Assembly (NCBI GenBank): GCA_965115815.1
Contig: OZ220465.1
Span: 1,178,001-1,242,000 of the forward strand
Direction of reading: 5' to 3'
From: VXPW01 sp965115815
GTDB taxonomy: Bacteria > Pseudomonadota > Alphaproteobacteria > TMED109
DNA: 64,000 nucleotides
Part shown: piece after piece, positions 50,762 through 60,463 of the stretch
How positions within the stretch are numbered: position 1 is the stretch's first letter
How the letters are laid out: every line of letters begins with the position of its first letter
The notes under the pieces: model-generated
Databases searched by the model: none
What the model saw: the letters and a program-made list of their open reading frames with translations, nothing else
Told to the model about the DNA's origin: nothing
Program-made: the position numbers and the translations under genes

Positions 50762-53191
50762 TCATGTGCGGTTCCCTTCTGATTGGACGAATTCGAGTCC
50801 GGTCTTGAATTTCCGCCACGCCTGCCAGATTTTGGCAGTACCCGGAAGCGGCTGACGTTTGCTGGGCCGGAAGCCCGCCATGCGGGCGAGATCGACCACA
50901 AAGGTGCGGATGTCGGGCGGCTTCCCAGGCGGGGCACGGATGATGCGATAGTACCGGAGCCATCGGTAGAGAACCCCGATTTCGCGGTCGGTGAAGAACT
51001 CGAGGGCGGGGCGGTCGGGCTGATCGCGCGCGAGGCGCTCGAGGTCCATGACCCGCCATGCGGTGATGGCATCGAAAGCGAGGCACTTGCGCAGGTCGTC
51101 GGCGTCCTGCAGCTTGCGTTCTTCGATCCGGGCGCCGACCTTGAGGACCCGGAAGTACTCCTCGATGGTCCAGCGTGCCTCGTACCAGGCGACGATGCGT
51201 CGAGCGTGCTGGAGGTTGGCCTCGCCCTCGGTGGAGAGCAGCACCCAGTGGAGCGGATCGCGGCCCTTGGGCGGCCGGGCTTCCCGGACCGAGACGGCGA
51301 GCACGGGCATCGGCGTCCGGTCGTCCCGGTTCTTCGGCGGCACGAGGTGGACGGCGGCGGCGCGGAGCTCGAGGATCACGGTGCGCTTGAGGCGCTGACG
51401 GGGTCCGCCGCAGGCGGCGAGGTGGACCGTCTTCGTTCCCAGAACCGGCTGCTCTGCCATGGCCTCCCACAGGTCCGCCACGGAGCCGTCGCTGCGGACC
51501 ACCCGTCGCTGCCGGCCGCGGTCGGAGCGTACGAGGAGCCCGACGCCGCCGGCGCGCGCCTGTACGAACATTTCCCAGATGTCGCCTTCGCGGTCGCAGA
51601 CCGTGACCACCCGGGTGTCGGGGCAGGCGGCGGCCAGCTGGCGGGCGCGTTCGAGTCCCTGAAGCCAGCGCACACTCTCCGGCTTGACCGCGTCGCGGTC
51701 CGGGGCTGCCGTGCCCTCGCGCTCGGTGGCGTCGCGGTCCGGGGCTGCCGTGCCCTCGCGCTCGGTGGCGTCGCGGTCCGGGGCTGCCGTGCCCTCGCGC
51801 TCGGTCGCGTCACGGTCCGGGGCTTCCGTGCCCTCGCGCTCGGTGGCGTCGCGGTCCGGGGCTTCCGTGCCCTCGCGCTGGGTGGCGTTGAGGTCGATCA
51901 CGCCGAGCGGGCGGCGGCCCTCGGTCACCGCCAGCGTGAAATGGGCAAGGATTCCCCGGGTGCCCGAGCCCCCGCCTCCAAGGTTCACCAACCCTTTCGT
52001 CTTGCAGTGCCCGTTGTAATTCAGCGTCGTGGTGTCCTGCAGGGCGAGGACGACCCGCTCCTGCCGGCAGCGTTCGACCGTGGCTTCGGCGTGGGGATCG
52101 AGGATGTGTTCCATCGTGACCCGGGCGCTGGACAACAGCCGGTACGCGGCCTTCTGCGCGGCGGCAGACGGGAAGATCACGGGCAGGGACGCGCCCGGAG
52201 CGTTCTCCCAAGCCCGGCCCATCGCCAGCACCCGCTGGCGCACGCGGCCGTCGGGATGCGAACCGCGGCCATACTCGATGTCGGCCCAGTCGGCGTTCCC
52301 GGGCCGCCACGGCTCCGACGTGGTACCGAGGACGGTGCCCCGCTCCCGAGACAGGACCTCTCGCCAGCCCTCGGCCAAGGGCCGGATCCACACCGCCTTC
52401 GGCGTGGTCGCACGGCCTCCCGGCGGCCGGCCCGAGGTCGGTTCGGCGCAGCGGCTCCACCCGGCCGCACGATAGCAGGTGCCGCGGTGCTCGGGTCCCA
52501 CATACGTGTAGACCGCCTGCGGCCGGGTCCCGTGCGCCGCCTTCCAGTCCGCGGCCAGGCGCGCCGTCGACCGGGCCAGCACGTGCGAGGCCAGCCGGGC
52601 AACCCGGACGCCGGGCAGCAGGAGAAAGCGGTGCTGCTGGACCAGCTGCACCAGATTCGCGGCTCGCGCCGTCGCCGACCAGCCGATGGCCGCGTCCCGG
52701 GCCGCCTGATGCCAGCCTGCGGCCGTATACCCGAGGCCGCCGAGACGGCCGTGGCGCGACGACACGACCCAGAAGTTGAGGACCTTCCCCGGCCGGTGCT
52801 TCCAACCCTGCGGATGATGGGTCTCCATCATCTCGCGCCAGCGGCGCCGGTCCGGGGCCGCGCCCACCGGGACCAAGGTGACCTCCCCGAGATCCGCCAG
52901 CGTGCACGCCAGCTTCCGGTCCGGGTCGGTGCGCGCCACCTCGCCGCCCGGACGGCCCGGCGTGCGGCACGGACCCGGCCGCGCCGCGGGCAGCATGAAC
53001 CCCGCCCGCTTTGCGATCCCGGGCAGAACCCCGCGCGCCTGGGACACGCAGGGCTGGCCCCGGGCGTTGCGCCAGTCCTCGCGTTCGCACAGCTCGCGCG
53101 CCAGCGCATGACGCGTCCGGCCGTCCTCGGCCGCCGCCGCCTTCAGCCACTCGACCGTGTCGGCGCGGAGATGTCGAAGTCCGACTTGCAT
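50762..53191 (-). CDS. DUF4338-Tn5-type fusion transposase, copy D (intact)
   Basis: 809 residues from ATG 53191. The DUF4338 (DruA-type) domain covers about residues 60-315: LADLGEVTLVPVGAAPDRRR, GRLGGLGYTAAGWHQAARD, LLPGVRVARLASHVLARST, PEHRGTCYRAAGWSRC. The Tn5/IS4-type transposase domain follows, with Asp in LALQDTTTLNYNGHC, Asp in TVCDREGDIWE and the Y-R-E-K helix YEARWTIEEYFRVLKVGARI. Five 13-residue repeats stand between the first two Asp. The C-terminal KPPDIRTFVVDLARMAGFRP segment, lost in copy C, is present. An in-frame GTG/ATG-type start 10 codons upstream exists but is not shared with copy C. All expected catalytic residues are there, so this copy is likely active. Confidence 0.88.
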   Translation of the reverse strand: MQVGLRHLRADTVEWLKAAAAEDGRTRHALARELCEREDWRNARGQPCVSQARGVLPGIAKRAGFMLPAARPGPCRTPGRPGGEVARTDPDRKLACTLADLGEVTLVPVGAAPDRRRWREMMETHHPQGWKHRPGKVLNFWVVSSRHGRLGGLGYTAAGWHQAARDAAIGWSATARAANLVQLVQQHRFLLLPGVRVARLASHVLARSTARLAADWKAAHGTRPQAVYTYVGPEHRGTCYRAAGWSRCAEPTSGRPPGGRATTPKAVWIRPLAEGWREVLSRERGTVLGTTSEPWRPGNADWADIEYGRGSHPDGRVRQRVLAMGRAWENAPGASLPVIFPSAAAQKAAYRLLSSARVTMEHILDPHAEATVERCRQERVVLALQDTTTLNYNGHCKTKGLVNLGGGGSGTRGILAHFTLAVTEGRRPLGVIDLNATQREGTEAPDRDATEREGTEAPDRDATEREGTAAPDRDATEREGTAAPDRDATEREGTAAPDRDAVKPESVRWLQGLERARQLAAACPDTRVVTVCDREGDIWEMFVQARAGGVGLLVRSDRGRQRRVVRSDGSVADLWEAMAEQPVLGTKTVHLAACGGPRQRLKRTVILELRAAAVHLVPPKNRDDRTPMPVLAVSVREARPPKGRDPLHWVLLSTEGEANLQHARRIVAWYEARWTIEEYFRVLKVGARIEERKLQDADDLRKCLAFDAITAWRVMDLERLARDQPDRPALEFFTDREIGVLYRWLRYYRIIRAPPGKPPDIRTFVVDLARMAGFRPSKRQPLPGTAKIWQAWRKFKTGLEFVQSEGNRT
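51690..51884. repeat. 39-bp in-frame repeat array, five units
   Basis: Homologous to the eight-unit array of copy C at the same protein position. Units read NATQREGTEAPDR, one DATEREGTEAPDR and three DATEREGTAAPDR. The three-unit difference keeps the frame. Confidence 0.9.
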
Positions 53192-53331
53192 GCCGTCACC
53201 ATGACGGACGGACCGACGCACGTCAAGTGTGGCGGCATGAAAGCACCGGGGGTGCCGGTGATGGTCCGTCCTGGTCTAGACATGGGATTGCCTCCTTTGG
53301 TGGAAAGGTTGGGTGAAGAAAGGATCGCGTT

Positions 53332-54243
53332 TCACGCGATGAAGTCGAAGTCGAAGTCGAAGTCGAAATCGGACTCGGTCAATTTCGCCGCCTTCGTGCC
53401 GCTGACCTTGATGCTCCATTCTCCGGATGCATCCTCGATTACGGCGTGGGGGACTACGTATTTGGGAAACTTGGCCTTGCCCGTGATGATCAGGTCGGAG
53501 AACTGGATTCCGCTGTCGGCCGTGAAGACGATCAGATCCTCGCCGTCCTTGAATTGGGATATTTCGTCGTGGCCGCTGTTCCGGCCGAACACGAAGCGAT
53601 CCGCGCCGCGGGCGCCGCGCAGGTCGTCGTCGCCGGCCCCGCCGTGCAGCACGTCGTTGTTGTCTCCGCCGTTCAGGTCGTCGTCGCCGGCCCCGCCGTG
53701 CAGCACGTCGTCGCCCCAACCGCCGTTCAGGTCGTCGTCGCCCTTGCCGCCGTGCAGCACGTCGTCGCCGCCGCCGCCGTGCAGGAAGTCGTCGCCCTTG
53801 CCGCCGTACAGCCGGTCGGCGCCGGCACTGTAGTAGCCGCCGTCCAGGTGGTCGTTGCCGTCTCCGCCGCGGAGCTCGTCGTCGCCGGCGTTGCCGAACA
53901 GAGAGTCGTCGCCCTTGCCGCCGCGGAGCTCGTCGTCGCCGTCGTCGCCGCTCAGGCCGTCGTCGCCGGCCCCGCCGCGGAGCACGTCGTCGCCGCCGCC
54001 GCCGTGCAGCACGTCGTCGCCGGCCCCGCCGTGCAGCCGGTCGGCGCCGTCCCAACCGAGCAGATCGTCGGTACCGGCCCCGCCGTGGAGCACGTCGTCG
54101 CCGGCGCCGGCGTCGAAGTAGTCGTTGCCGGCCCCGCCGTGGAGCACGTCGTCGCCGGCGCCGGCGTCGAAGTAGTCGCGGCCGGCCCCGCCGCGGAGCT
54201 CGTCGTCGCCGTCGGTGCCGAACACGTAGTTTCGCTGTGCCAT
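53332..54243 (-). CDS. RTX I calcium-binding repeat protein
   Basis: A 303-residue protein that is almost entirely RTX nonapeptides (GGAGDDVLHGGAGNDYFD and similar, about 20 units), from about residue 8 to 215. A C-terminal beta domain follows: ADRFVFGRNSGHDEISQF, DGEDLIVFTADSGIQFSDL, then SGTKAAKLTESDFDFDF. The units bind Ca2+ in beta-roll turns outside the cell after type I secretion; no cleavable signal is present, as expected. Start ATG 54243 with AGGGAG nearby. The last residues are encoded by a GAAGTC hexamer run (53342-53365). The next RTX gene begins 48 bases downstream on the same strand, so both were one unit. Confidence 0.9.
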   Translation of the reverse strand: MAQRNYVFGTDGDDELRGGAGRDYFDAGAGDDVLHGGAGNDYFDAGAGDDVLHGGAGTDDLLGWDGADRLHGGAGDDVLHGGGGDDVLRGGAGDDGLSGDDGDDELRGGKGDDSLFGNAGDDELRGGDGNDHLDGGYYSAGADRLYGGKGDDFLHGGGGDDVLHGGKGDDDLNGGWGDDVLHGGAGDDDLNGGDNNDVLHGGAGDDDLRGARGADRFVFGRNSGHDEISQFKDGEDLIVFTADSGIQFSDLIITGKAKFPKYVVPHAVIEDASGEWSIKVSGTKAAKLTESDFDFDFDFDFIA

Positions 54244-54418
54244 GGTGCAATCTCCCTAGGTTCCGGCCGTCAGGTTCCGGCCGGCCGCCCGGAACCTAGC
54301 ACTACCATGTCCTGAAAAAAGGGCTGGACATTGCCGATCGGGCGGTGTACGGTCCCTCGCCCTGCGGACCCAATCGAACATCCTTCAGACGCTGCGCGGC
54401 GCGGAAGCGCGGTCCCGG

Positions 54419-56630
54419 GTGGCCGGGATCCTGTCGCGGGAGTCGTTTGCCAGCCGGCAGTCCTTGGGCCGCCGGGTGTGCGAGGAGTTTGCCTTGGTCG
54501 ACGCCCTCGGCCGGTGGCCGGTTTCGGGATGCCTCAAGGCCCTGCGCACGCTGGCGGCGTCCGCGCCGGAGATCGTCCTGCCGCCGCCCCGGGTGCCGCC
54601 GCCGGACCGAACGCCGCGTCCGCTGGACGAGGCCGTTCCGGCGCCGGTCGGGGTGCCGGGGCGGGTGTCGGAGATCGAAGGGCTGGAGGTGGTTCCGGTG
54701 ACGGCGGTGGCGCAGCGCACGGTGTGGAATACGCTGATTGCGCGCGAGCATCCGCACGGCCTGACGACCTTCGCGGGCCCTCAGGTGCGCTAGCTGGATC
54801 GGGTGGAGTGCGCCCCAGCGCCGGGATCACCTCCACCGGGTGATCGGTTTCAGCCGCTTCCTGATCCGTCCGGCGGTTCGCTGTCCCCATCTCGCCAGCC
54901 ACGTGTTGGGCCGCCGGTTGCGGCGGCTGCCTGCGGACCTCGAGGCCCGCTACGGCCTGCGGGTGTGGCGGGTGGAAAGCTATGCGGATGCGGGTGTGCA
55001 GGGCACCTGCCTGCGGGCCGCCAATTTCGTGTGCGTGGGCGCGACGAAGGGGCGGGGTCGCCAGGACCGGTATCATCGCCGGGACAAGACCGGGAAGACG
55101 GTCTGGATGTACCCGTTGCACCGGCGCTGGCGCCGGGATCTCGGGGTGGCCGAAGTGGAGCGATGGCCGTCGCTTGCGCCCGGGGAGGGTCTCCGTGCAC
55201 AGGAGTGGGCCGCGAACGAGCTGGGAGGAGCACCCTTGGGGGATCGGCGACGGACGGCGCGGCTGGTGAAGAGCGCTTCGCTGCTGGCGGAGGATCCGGG
55301 ACAGAAGATCCAGGCCCACCCGGACCGCAGCCGTACGGTCATCAGCGCCTTCTACCGGTGGATCGAGCAACCGGCGGACCGCGCCATCACGGCGGACCAC
55401 ATTCTGGCACCCCACCGGGAGCGTACCCTCCAACGCATCCGGGGGCAGCGGACGGTGCTGGCAATCCAGGACGGGAGCGATCGGAACTTTGCGCGGCGTC
55501 CGGGGTGTGACGGTCTGCAGGTGATCGGCACGAACCAGACCCGTGCCTCGACCCTCGGCCTGCACCTGCATGCCACGCTGGCGGTGACCGACACCGGCCT
55601 GCCCTTGGGGGTGCTGCGGTTGGGGTTCGACCCGTTGAAGAAGCATGCGAAGACCGTCGCCGCCGGGACGAAAAGCCGGCGATGGCTCCACGGCTTCACG
55701 GACACCGTCGACGCCGTCCGGGAAGTCGGCGGCAAGACCCGCGTGATCACGGTCTGCGATCGGGAGGCGGACTTCTTCGAACGGTTTGATCTCCAGCGCC
55801 AGCACCCGCGGGTCGAGGTGTTGGTGCGGGCCCGGCATGATCGGGTCTTGGGACCCCATCGCCCGAAGCGGTTCGCTGCCCTGCAGGCCGGCCCGCCCGA
55901 CGATCGGATCGACATCGAGATCGACGGCCTGACCGAACGCCGGAAATCGCGCGGGAAGCCGGCCCGGCCGGCGCGGCGCAAGCGCGTGGCCCACTGCGAA
56001 CTCCGGCATCGTCGCCTGACCCTGCCGTCGACCCTGGAGGGCAAGGATCCCGTGTCCGTCTCGACCGTCCATCGGGTCGAAATCCACCCGCCCGAAGGCG
56101 AGAATCCGGTGCAGGGGTTCCTGCTCACCACGCTCCCGGTGCGCACCGGTCCGCACGCCGCCGAGGTGGTCGGCCACGATCTTCAGCGCTGGAAGATCGA
56201 GGATTTCTTCCGCGTCCTGAAATCCGGCTGCCAGGTGCAGTCCCTGCGGTTCCGCAAGGCCGAACGCCTGCAACGGGCCACCGCCATCCATGCCGTGATC
56301 GCTTGGCGCATCATGGTTCTGACCCTGCTCGGACGACCGGTCCCGGACTGTGCACCCACGCTGATGTTCACCGATCCGGAACTGGCCTTCCTCCGCGACT
56401 ATGCCCGCGAGCAGACCATGCCGGCGCCCGATACCCTCGGCGCCGCCGTGCGTCGGGTCGCCCATCTCGGAGGGTATCGGGACCGCAAGCACGACCCCGA
56501 ACCCGGACACCAGATCATGTGGCACGGCTCCAACCGCCTGAGCAGCGCCACCCTCGGCCATCGAATCGGCTTCCAGGCCGGCCAGCGGCAGGCCCTGGTC
56601 CGGGATCGGACCCCTCTGGTCCAGCCATAA
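54419..56630 (+). pseudogene. DUF4338-Tn5-type fusion transposase, copy B (internal deletion)
   Basis: Two frames. From 54419: RESFASRQSLGRRVCEEFAL, GLEVVPVTAVAQRTVWNTLI and HPHGLTTFAGPQVR, stop at 54793. From about 54797, another frame: IGWSAPQRRDHLHRVIGFSR, FLIRPAVRCPHLASHVLGRR and RGTCLRAANF-like DUF4338. Then come AANELGGAPLGDRRRTARLV, LAIQDGSDRNFAR, VITVCDREADFFERF and LQRWKIEDFFRVLKSGCQ of the transposase. Compared with the sister proteins about 30 codons (QVRYLV... to ...DRW) are missing at the junction and the frame is shifted. The catalytic part is intact from 54840 to 56630, but the DUF4338 half is broken. Confidence 0.83.
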
Positions 56631-57382
56631 TTGTCCTGACTCGGTAGTTCTAGGCCGATCCCGAGCCCCGCGCCGCCGATCCGCCCCGGAACCGCGCGGG
56701 ACGGGCCGGCGACGGCAGGGATCGCACCCCGGCAGATGCACGGCAGGGATCGCGCCCCGGCAGGGATCGCACGGCCGAGCGTCCCCTCGAACGGCCCGTC
56801 AGCGGCAATCCTCGGCCGTGGACACGGCCGTTTCGCCATCTTTGCCCCGAGAGAGGCCATTTTTCGGGACCCGAGGGATCGCGCACGTGAAAGATTGCGC
56901 AAATTTCGCGCCCATTTTCATTCGCTCAAAATTCACTTGCCGCCGATTTGCTCCGGGGCACTTCAAACTTTTTTCCGCTGGGCGGCTGGCAGGGAGCCGC
57001 CCCGGCGCCGCCGCAACCCCGCAGGGACGGACGGCGCATGGAGACGCGGGCCGGCGACGCCGCAACCCCGCAGGGACGGACGGCGCATGGAGACGCGGGG
57101 CCCTCGATCCGCCGCAACCCCGCAGGGACGGACGGCGCATGGAGACGCGGGGCCCTCGATCCGCCGCAACCCCGCAGGGACGGACGGCGCATGGAGACGC
57201 GCCCCGGCGCCGCCGCGGCCCCGGGGCCCCCTCTCGATGCGCGCGGCCGGCCCCCGGACGGCGCATGGAGACGCGGGCCGGCGACGGCAGGGATCGCACC
57301 CCGCCCGGCCGCGGGGCCCTCGATCCGCCGCAACCGCCCCCCCCCCGGACGGCGCCCCGGACACGCGGGCCGGGGCCGGCCC
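56631..57382. repeat. Repeat-rich noncoding stretch with a 49/52-bp tandem array
   Basis: CCGCAACCCCGCAGGGACGG recurs at 57011, 57060, 57112 and 57164 (spacing 49, 52, 52), each followed by ACGGCGCATGGAGACGCG. A partial fifth unit is near 57255. Around it, CGGCAGGGATCGCACCCCGG-type motifs recur (56715-56770, 57283-57305). The spacing is not a multiple of three. No gene is visible. Confidence 0.75.
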
Positions 57383-57398
57383 TAGTAGTACGGAATCA

Positions 57399-58507
57399 TT
57401 AGATTGATGGGTATAGAGACTTCAGTTTCACCCGGGCGTCTGCCGTCGTGAACCGCCAGTCGACGGTGCCGCCGGCCGCGTTGCGGCGCTCGACCCACGC
57501 CGCGGTTTCCCGCAGCATGGTGGCGCGATCAGGAATGCGTCGTCGAAGACACGGTCGCGACAACGCACCGATTTCGATCTCGGCCATGGTGAGCCAGCTT
57601 CCGTGCTTCGGCGTGTACCGAAACTCGAACCGCTTTCGCACCCGCATGGCCTCCCGGGGTGCAAAGGCTTCCTACAACGACGCGGGGCCGTGTGTGTTCA
57701 GGTTGTCCATGACCCGTACGATCTTCTTGCCGGGGAAGTGATCATCCGCGAGTTCCCGGAGGAACTGCGCCCCGTCCCGCGCCGTGCGGCGGTCGGTGAC
57801 CTTCACCGTACGCCAGTTTTCATTGGGCGCGAACGCCAGGAAGAGATGGGCCGTACCGTTTCGCTCGTATTCGTAGTCGACGATTTCCGGCTGCCCGGGC
57901 CGCACGGGGCGGGGAAGGCGGGTTTCCTTCGTCTGCTGCCGGCGGGTCTCATCCATGCAGACCCGGACCTCGTCTTCGGCAAAATCCCGCTGGTACGTGT
58001 CCAGCACCTCCTCCATCGCCGCCACGAACGGCGCATTGCGGCTCGGGGGAATGCACCAGTACTGCTTCAGCCAAGGCTTGATCTCCTTTTTTTAGAGTCT
58101 TCCGTACCGTTTCTTTCGAGATGCTCTCGACGATCTCCATCTCCATCCGACGACCGGCCAGCAGCTTCAGCGTCCAGCGAACACAACCTTCGGGCGGGGA
58201 AGAACCGGCCAGAGCCACCCGCTTCGCTTCCTTCGCCCCGTCCAGGAGTTTCGGTCGGCGGTTCTCCTGCTCCCGACGGCGAAGGGCGGCCTCCAGACCC
58301 TCCAGAACACAGCGCTTGCGCAGGCGTTCGACCGTCGAAGCACCGATACCCAAGCCGCGCGCGATGTCCACATCTCGGAGTTTGCCGCCGTCGCGCCCTT
58401 CGTCCGCCATCCGCAGAATCTGCGCCCGACGACGACGCCAGGCGGCTCCGGTACCGTCGACGATCGCCTGGAGTTCCCGGCGCTCCGGCACCGAAAGGCG
58501 CACTCGA
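57399..58507 (-). pseudogene. IS630 transposase of element H (3' part)
   Basis: Same protein as at 33890-35031, but dead several times over. The ATG start (upstream part, near 62476) is changed to CTG. The slippery run has seven A. A Tyr codon in ASLYEAF is changed to TAG (stop after HGPASL). The reading frame is split by the introns after codon 9 or so. DDE residues in VCMDETRR, RVMDNLNTHGP and GSWLTMAEIEI remain. The 5' part (coding for ANPQGRKL and the leader) lies at about 62450-62721. Confidence 0.88.
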
Positions 58508-58545
58508 GCCGGGTAGGAGGGGTCGTTGCCGAGCCCCTCCCCCCA

Positions 58546-60463
58546 GTTACGGTAGGAATGCGCATTGCTGCGCACCCCCCGCACAGATCCGGACATGGAC
58601 GTTAATCCATCCGGCTCCTACCTCGAGTGCTTGACGGCAAACCGCTGGTCCGGCCATGGGTGGCGGATGGTTGCGCGCGGCCAAAGAATTTTGGTCATGC
58701 GCTCCAGCCGCTTCCAGTCGAAACGGTGGCGCTGGGAGCGGCGGCGTATCGCCCGCATCCATAGGCGTTGCAGCCTTTGGCGGAACGTGCGCAGCCACCG
58801 GGTCGCTCCCGGGACGGCGTAGTAGTTGAGCCAGCCTTGACAGACCCGCCCTAGCCACGTGCCGACCTCCCATAGGTCGTAGTGCCATCGTTTGCGAAGC
58901 ACCACCCCGATGCGCGTCAAGGTCCTTGTGACCCGTTTTGCGATCGGCTTGCGCCCAAGCCTGAAGTGTCCGGCCCGGGTCTTCGTGCAGAAGTGCCTGA
59001 AGCCCAAGAAGTCGAACGTCTCCGGCTTGCCCGCCCCGCGCTTCCGGCGGTTCGCCGTGGCGAACCGGCCGAACTCGACCAGACGGGTTTTGTCCGGATG
59101 GAGGCCGAGCCCAAAGCGCTCCAGCCTCTCCCGAACGTCGCGAAGGTATTGCTCCGCATCCCGCTTGTACTGAAACCCGACCACGATATCGTCCGCATAG
59201 CGGACCATGATCGCTTGACCGCCCGGAACCTTCGGACGCCATGCCTTGTGAAACCACAGATCCAACACGTAGTGCAGGAACACGTTCGCCAGGCAGGGGC
59301 TGACAATCGCACCCTGCGGCGAACCCACCCCGGTGTCGCTCCATGATCCGTCGGTCATGACGCCAGCGTTCAGCCATTTGTGGATCAGACGGATCACCCG
59401 CCTGTCGCCAATGCGGTGCTCCAGGAACTTGATCAGCCAATCCCTCGGGATGGTGTCGAAGAATGCCCGGATATCTGCATCGACAATCCAGTTGACCTTG
59501 CGCCGCTCGATCCCGAACGCCAGGGCGTCGAGAGCGTCATGCGCCCCTCGGCCCGGTCGGAACCCGTAGCTGAAGCCCAGGAACTCCACCTCAAAGATCG
59601 GTGTCAGGATCACATCCACAACTGCCTTCTGGACGATCTTGTCCTCCAGTGCAGCAATCCCGAGCGGTCGTGTCCCGCCGTCCGGCTTGGGTATCTCAAC
59701 CCGCCGAACCGGCGACGCCCGGTACGCTCCTCCACGGTGCAGGCGCGAGTGCAAGTCGAGCAAACGCTCGTCCAGATCTTCGCCATAGGCCTCCCACGTC
59801 ACGCCGTCGACTCCGGCCGCGGCTTCCTTCTTCAGGCCGAGCCAGGCCGACCGGAGCACCTCCGGCGTGATGTGGTGAAAGAGTGCAGTAAGACGCTCCT
59901 TCGGGTTCCTCTCTACAGCTTTCCGTATCCGGTCCGCCGCCTGTGGCACGCGTGCCCGACCCTGCGTTCGGCGCGTGCTTTGGCGTCCCGAATTCCCCTT
60001 GGTTGGGGCCCTTTCCTCCAGCAACTCCGCAGGAGCTGACGCTCCCTTGTTCGCCGCCTTCCCAGGTCGTACGGCCCCATCCGACTTCTTCAAACCGTTC
60101 GTCATAGGCTTCGGGTTTCTCCTTCCCTACGCGGTCCCGCCACGATCGGCGGGACAGCTTGAAGATCTCCCAGGGTCCCAACAGAAGACGTACGGACGTG
60201 TATGGGTTCTCTGACACCGCGGGGCTCGCCGGCATCTCACCAAATCGATGCCTGCGATGTTGCCTTCGGCCGATCTGAAAACCTCGGCACCCCGGATCAT
60301 CGTATTTTCGGTGCTCATTAGCCCCACCCATCCGCGCCGCTACCGACGCTTCGCCTGCCCCCTCGCGGGAACCGACGCACGGCTCGCGGAGAAACGCGGT
60401 TTGGTTACTCCTTCGTTCCAGGGGACTCTCACCCCCTGTCTTCTGCCAGTTCGCCTGGCACAC
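58546..60463 (-). ncRNA. Inner group II intron (intron 1)
   Basis: The 5' end is GTGTGCCAGG (60463 downward, GUGYG consensus), directly after domain V of intron 2. Domain V is at 58584-58617 (34 nt, GAGCCGGATGG to GTCCGGATCTG), and the domain VI hairpin GGTGCGCA-GCAA-TGCGCATTCC lies behind it. The 3' end is near 58546. A candidate EBS1, CAGATC at 60277-60272, pairs with GATCTG, the last six bases of intron 2 domain V. Length 1918 nt. It encodes the reverse transcriptase at 58618-60105. Confidence 0.85.
58618..60105 (-). CDS. Group II intron reverse transcriptase/maturase (intron 1)
   Basis: A 495-residue protein. RT blocks: GLKKEAAAGVDGVTWEAYGE, VRRVEIPKPDGGTRPLGIAA, LGFSYGFRPGRGAHDALDAL, VDADIRAFFDTIPRDWLIKF, GVGSPQGAIVSPCLANVFL. 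The catalytic motif is RYADDIVVGFQ. The maturase domain (about 370-490) has GRVCQGWLNYYAVPGATRWL and RFDWKRLERM. No HNH endonuclease domain follows. Start ATG 60105; the TAG stop touches domain V. It helps its intron splice and reverse-splice into DNA. It differs clearly in sequence from the enzyme at 60518, so the two introns are of different lineages. Confidence 0.93.
   Translation of the reverse strand: MTNGLKKSDGAVRPGKAANKGASAPAELLEERAPTKGNSGRQSTRRTQGRARVPQAADRIRKAVERNPKERLTALFHHITPEVLRSAWLGLKKEAAAGVDGVTWEAYGEDLDERLLDLHSRLHRGGAYRASPVRRVEIPKPDGGTRPLGIAALEDKIVQKAVVDVILTPIFEVEFLGFSYGFRPGRGAHDALDALAFGIERRKVNWIVDADIRAFFDTIPRDWLIKFLEHRIGDRRVIRLIHKWLNAGVMTDGSWSDTGVGSPQGAIVSPCLANVFLHYVLDLWFHKAWRPKVPGGQAIMVRYADDIVVGFQYKRDAEQYLRDVRERLERFGLGLHPDKTRLVEFGRFATANRRKRGAGKPETFDFLGFRHFCTKTRAGHFRLGRKPIAKRVTRTLTRIGVVLRKRWHYDLWEVGTWLGRVCQGWLNYYAVPGATRWLRTFRQRLQRLWMRAIRRRSQRHRFDWKRLERMTKILWPRATIRHPWPDQRFAVKHSR

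Larger units (their letters stand above)
50730..53243. mobile_element. DUF4338-Tn5-type insertion sequence, copy D (2514 bp)
   Basis: Same termini as copy C (CTTTCA...TTGACG inverted). CACCGGGGG flanks both sides (50721-50729 and 53244-53252), the 9-bp duplication typical of Tn5/IS50-like elements. It is inserted in codon 13 of the RTX II gene, in the same orientation. Confidence 0.93.
49573..53283 (-). pseudogene. RTX II calcium-binding repeat protein, interrupted by IS copy D
   Basis: The gene starts at ATG 53283 behind AAAGGAGG (minus strand; CCTCC at 53291-53295) with MSRPGRTITGTPG, is broken at 53252/50729 by the IS, and continues GDDKLYGGRRDDQIHGLAGD. Removing the IS and one copy of its 9-bp duplication gives 1188 bases, exactly 396 codons. 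The product would be mostly GGxGxDxLxGxxG nonapeptides, which bind Ca2+ as a parallel beta-roll. The C-terminus GKDVFVFRQDSGKDTILDF and LDESDFHFA resembles RTX ends recognised by type I secretion. No secretion genes lie nearby. Two RTX genes (I, then II) stand in tandem, 48 bases apart. Confidence 0.88.
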
